The translations under genes and the position numbers were made by a program. DNA of 8,024 nucleotides from JBDLSO01 sp039799445 (GTDB lineage Bacteria; Patescibacteriota; Minisyncoccia; Phycocordibacterales; UBA5272), in the NCBI GenBank assembly GCA_039799445.1, contig JBDLSO010000030.1, positions 1 through 8,024 on the forward strand, read 5' to 3'. This document shows positions 5,996-8,024 of this stretch, piece after piece. Position 1 is the stretch's first letter. Every line of letters starts with the position of its first letter. The notes beneath the pieces were generated by a model, which was given only the letters and a program-made list of their open reading frames with translations, was not told where the DNA came from and searched no databases.

Positions 5996-6409
5996 ATGAA
6001 CGAACAAATCGATACTCTTTTTCTGAAAATTATTGCTGGTGAACTACCCTCTTTCAAGATATACGAAGACCAATATACCTATGCATTTCTTGCAGCACAC
6101 CCAAACTCAGTCGGACATACGCTGGTTATACCCAAAAAATACTCAAGGAACATATATGACACAGACCCAGAAACTTTGGGACATATTATGAACACTGTTT
6201 CACTTGTTGCTACTCATTTACGTGATGTGCTCGCATGCGACGGTATGAATATCTATCAAAACAACGAGGTTGCTGGATTTCAAGCTGTGTTCCATATACA
6301 TTTTCACCTGATTCCCCGATACACAGGAGACGGCTTTGCACATTTTCCAATCAATGAATCGTTGATAGCACAATTACCCGACATACACAAAAAACTACAA
6401 ATGCTATAA
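5996..6409 (+). CDS. HIT-family nucleotide hydrolase/transferase (Hint-like)
   Basis: This 137-residue histidine-triad protein most likely hydrolyses AMP-linked or other nucleoside phosphoramidate or dinucleotide substrates. The defining triad is HIHFH at 100-104 within FHIHFHLIPRY, with H102 the expected nucleophile. The upstream family signatures KIIAGELPS (11-19), YEDQYTYAFL (23-32) and GHTLVIPKK (40-48) are in the expected order. NIYQNNEVAGFQAVFH matches the usual stretch before the triad. The N-terminal zinc-binding cysteines of many HIT proteins (C-x-x-C before KII) are replaced by T and L, so it probably lacks that zinc. The length is normal for the family. The start is the ATG six bases after a -10 box. 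The stop TAA is followed at once by a long terminator stem. It converges with cca. The precise substrate cannot be read from the sequence. Confidence 0.93.
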   Translation: MNEQIDTLFLKIIAGELPSFKIYEDQYTYAFLAAHPNSVGHTLVIPKKYSRNIYDTDPETLGHIMNTVSLVATHLRDVLACDGMNIYQNNEVAGFQAVFHIHFHLIPRYTGDGFAHFPINESLIAQLPDIHKKLQML

Positions 6410-6454
6410 AAGGACAATATAAAAGACACAATTTGTGTCTTTTATATTGTCCTT
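6410..6454. terminator. Bidirectional terminator between the HIT gene and cca
   Basis: A perfect inverted repeat of 22-base arms around one centre base fills the gap, starting at the base after the HIT stop. In practice it is a stem of about 20 bp with a loop near AATTT. T-rich segments are inside the stem rather than after it. Because the genes converge, it can serve both strands. Confidence 0.75.
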
Positions 6455-6467
6455 AATAAATATTATG

Positions 6468-7949
6468 CTATATTTTGAACTTTTTATGTATTTCTTTGAG
6501 CTCATATCCTTCTACTTCCTCTTTTTTTTGTTTACCTTGGTCTGAAAGTGCTTTGAGTTCTACCAAATCTCGTTTCATGTGTAACACAGCTTGCTTTTCG
6601 AGATATTCTGATGTGTTTTTACTTGGATCCTCCAATACTTCCTCCAAAAGTGCGTGTAACACATATCCAATTTTTGGCCCAGGTGTTTCATGTGTAACTT
6701 CCATTATTCTAGCACCATCTATTTGAAGCATACCCACCGTAACTGGGTCACGCATTGCTTGCTCCACCATTGCTTTATATTTTCTCAATCTATATGGCTC
6801 TGCCTTTGGTCTACCTGTTCCTATGCGATCGCATACCCGCAAATCCATCAAATCCCACACATTTTGCTTGCCTACATGTGCGATAAGTCTGCGTACAGCT
6901 GATAGTGAAATTTCTTCTGTGTCTGAGAAAAACATATGCCAACGCACAAACAGTGAAACCTGATCAGTAAGTTCCTTCGAGAATTTTAGTCTTTTCATTA
7001 TTTCACGTGTAACACGTCCGCCCACTACATCATGTCCATAAAATGTATATTGTTTCTTTTCTGCTGAAAAACGTCTTGTTTCTGGCTTAGATATATCATG
7101 AAATATTGCAGAAAGTCTCACGTGTAACGGCCATTTCATATCTGCAGCATGTTGCAGTGTTCTCAAATTATGCTCCCAAACATCATAACTATGTGCTTGA
7201 TTCTGTGTTACACCGATGCCATTTTCAAGTTCTGGTACAATATATTGAAGCAATCCAAGTTCATGAGCTAATATTAACCCAGCCATCGGTTGATCTGATT
7301 CAATAATTCTAACAAATTCATCCCGTATTCTTTCCTTTGATATATCTTGAAGCTTGTACGCAAGCTCTGTAATAGCAGCTTTTGCTGATTGTTCCACGTG
7401 AAACCCTAATTGTGCTGAAAAACGTACCGCTCGAAGCAATCTGAGCGCATCCTCGCCAAAGCGTTCATTTGGATTCCCTACTGTTCGAATAGTTTGCGAC
7501 AAAATATCGCCAATTCCCTCATGCAGATCTATTAACTCATTTGTCGAAACTCTATAGGCAACTGCATTCATAGTAAAATCCCTTCTGCATAAGTCGTCTG
7601 CTATATTATTTGAAAATGAAACAACATCTGGATGCCTATTGTCGGAATACATTGATTCTGTCCTAAATGGCGTCACTTCCACTATTTGCTCTGTCTCCAA
7701 CTCGTGATTAACCACTACCCCTACCGTGCCGAACTCATTTTCATAAAATGTTTTTGGAAATAATGCTATGATTTCTTCGGGCTTGGCACTTGTGGTCAAA
7801 TCATAGTCCTTTGGAGTTTTGTTCATGATCATGTCTCTGACGCAGCCACCGACAAGATAAGCTTCAAAACCAGCTATTTCAAGGGTAAGTGCCACTGCAC
7901 GAATGTCCTTTGGTATTTGTTCTGATTGTATATATTGTGATGCTAGCAT
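6468..7949 (-). CDS. cca: CCA-adding tRNA nucleotidyltransferase with an HD domain
   Basis: This 493-residue enzyme adds or repairs the CCA end of tRNAs without a template. It has the class II nucleotidyltransferase head: YLVGGCVRD at 31-39 and the metal pair D48/D50 in KDYD. RRDFTMNAVAY (122-132), then EDALRLLRAVRF (166-177), make up the nucleotide-recognition and tRNA-binding parts. An HD phosphohydrolase domain follows, with H260 in VWEH and H284-D285 in FHDISKP, plus H306 in YGHDVVGG. The C-terminus is lysine-rich. With an HD domain present it may also have 2',3'-cyclic phosphatase activity, as in E. coli; that is family inference. Poly(A) polymerase is the alternative, but the head motifs read as CCA-type and a partial tRNA gene lies alongside. 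The stop is TAG. The coding sequence holds five parS-like sites, so its codon choice may be under a second constraint. Confidence 0.93.
   Translation of the reverse strand: MLASQYIQSEQIPKDIRAVALTLEIAGFEAYLVGGCVRDMIMNKTPKDYDLTTSAKPEEIIALFPKTFYENEFGTVGVVVNHELETEQIVEVTPFRTESMYSDNRHPDVVSFSNNIADDLCRRDFTMNAVAYRVSTNELIDLHEGIGDILSQTIRTVGNPNERFGEDALRLLRAVRFSAQLGFHVEQSAKAAITELAYKLQDISKERIRDEFVRIIESDQPMAGLILAHELGLLQYIVPELENGIGVTQNQAHSYDVWEHNLRTLQHAADMKWPLHVRLSAIFHDISKPETRRFSAEKKQYTFYGHDVVGGRVTREIMKRLKFSKELTDQVSLFVRWHMFFSDTEEISLSAVRRLIAHVGKQNVWDLMDLRVCDRIGTGRPKAEPYRLRKYKAMVEQAMRDPVTVGMLQIDGARIMEVTHETPGPKIGYVLHALLEEVLEDPSKNTSEYLEKQAVLHMKRDLVELKALSDQGKQKKEEVEGYELKEIHKKFKI
6571..6586. other. parS-like site A inside cca
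   Basis: CGTTTCATGTGTAACA matches the palindromic parS consensus TGTTTCACGTGAAACA at 13 of 16 positions. It has T instead of A at position 12, as do the other variants here. It lies over codons 455-460 of cca. Confidence 0.55.
6646..6661. other. Possible parS half-site B inside cca
   Basis: Only the right half, CGTGTAACA, resembles the other sites; the left half does not match (8 of 16 overall). It is listed because it falls within the cluster and shares the GTGTAACA half. It may be chance. Confidence 0.2.
6684..6699. other. parS-like site C inside cca
   Basis: TGTTTCATGTGTAACT matches the consensus at 13 of 16 positions, with the same T at position 12. It is in a different codon frame from sites A, E and F, so a common peptide does not explain it. 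Confidence 0.55.
6999..7014. other. parS-like site D inside cca
   Basis: TATTTCACGTGTAACA matches the consensus at 14 of 16 positions and has the full CACGTG centre. It shares its codon frame with site C. Confidence 0.65.
7114..7129. other. parS-like site E inside cca
   Basis: AGTCTCACGTGTAACG matches the consensus at 12 of 16 positions, again with a full CACGTG centre and the GTGTAAC half. It is the weakest of the five full sites. Confidence 0.5.
7390..7405. other. parS: parS site F inside cca, near-perfect
   Basis: TGTTCCACGTGAAACC differs from the classical Bacillus parS (TGTTCCACGTGAAACA) only at the last base. ParB binds such sites, spreads or bridges along DNA and loads SMC; ParA then moves the origin region. 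The sequence covers LGFHVEQ codons (about 181-187) of cca. Confidence 0.75.
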
Positions 7950-7966
7950 AAATCTGTATTTTACTG

Positions 7967-7976
7967 TATTATAGCA
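7967..7976 (-). promoter_or_regulatory. Extended -10 promoter of cca, overlapping a possible tRNA promoter
   Basis: The minus strand reads TGC TATAAT (7976-7968), a consensus extended -10 with 18 bases to ATG 7949, predicting a leader of about 12 bases without Shine-Dalgarno. The plus strand over the same bases reads TATTAT (7967-7972), which could serve the tRNA starting at 7987. The two would be mutually exclusive. Confidence 0.6.
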
Positions 7977-7986
7977 TATACCACTT

Positions 7987-8024
7987 GCTCTTGTGGTGAA
8001 ATGGATATCACTACGGTCTTCGGA
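7987..8024 (+). tRNA. tRNA-Arg(UCG), 5' half, cut by the window edge
   Basis: Acceptor 5' strand GCTCTTG (7987-7993), then TG. The D stem GTGA (7996-7999) pairs with TCAC (8008-8011) around a loop containing GG. Then T, the anticodon 5' stem ACGGT (8013-8017) and the seven-base loop CTTCGGA (8018-8024). The anticodon is TCG at 8020-8022, reading Arg CGN codons. The D arm (AAATGGATAT) resembles E. coli tRNA-Arg(CCU). The 3' half is outside the window, so pairing of the acceptor and anticodon stems cannot be checked. Confidence 0.8.

Noticed and set aside
2..7949. Alternative genetic code with TGA read as an amino acid, suggested by no TGA among eight stop codons
   Set aside because: All enzymes read full length with ordinary stops and usual glycine and tryptophan codons, and no in-frame TGA is needed. 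Eight genes are too few to infer recoding.

Overview
The window looks like an AT-rich bacterial chromosome segment, most likely from a small-genome lineage such as Patescibacteria/CPR. That guess is inference only: genes are compact, several mRNAs look leaderless, an L,D-transpeptidase has a short anchored form, and no marker gene fixes the taxon. The standard bacterial code fits. All eight readable stop codons are TAA or TAG, and the enzymes read through full length.

Layout. Positions 2-115 hold the C-terminal end of a DDE transposase entering from the left, followed by about 320 bp of palindromes and hairpins. Next come three minus-strand genes, each probably with its own promoter: recJ (4118-2394), a degenerate GT-B-like glycosyltransferase (2305-1067) and rnhA (918-436). 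A divergent plus-strand ClpP-like serine protease (4222-4875) shares the recJ upstream region. A membrane-anchored SH3-YkuD L,D-transpeptidase lies on the minus strand (5912-4929), a HIT hydrolase on the plus strand (5996-6409), and a CCA-adding enzyme on the minus strand (7949-6468). The 5' half of a tRNA-Arg(UCG) runs off the right edge. Strong hairpin terminators separate the units.

The most striking signal lies inside the cca gene. It carries a cluster of 16-bp sequences matching the ParB centromere site parS (consensus TGTTTCACGTGAAACA). One at 7390-7405 matches the classical Bacillus parS at 15 of 16 positions, and four variants (12-14 of 16) share a GTGTAAC right half. They sit in two codon frames, so a repeated peptide does not explain them. 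The region may be the chromosome's partition locus, embedded in a coding sequence.

Two further patterns stand out. Four genes (rnhA, the glycosyltransferase, recJ and HIT) have TATACT or TATAGT exactly six bases before ATG, which puts the predicted transcription start on the A of ATG. Two terminators, at 986-1023 and 4864-4883, are followed by matching in-register heptad arrays built on ATTC.

Functionally the genes are housekeeping (RNA/DNA repair, tRNA 3'-end maturation, cell wall cross-linking, nucleotide hydrolysis) plus one protease-like and one glycosyltransferase-like protein of unknown substrate. No clear operon links them.
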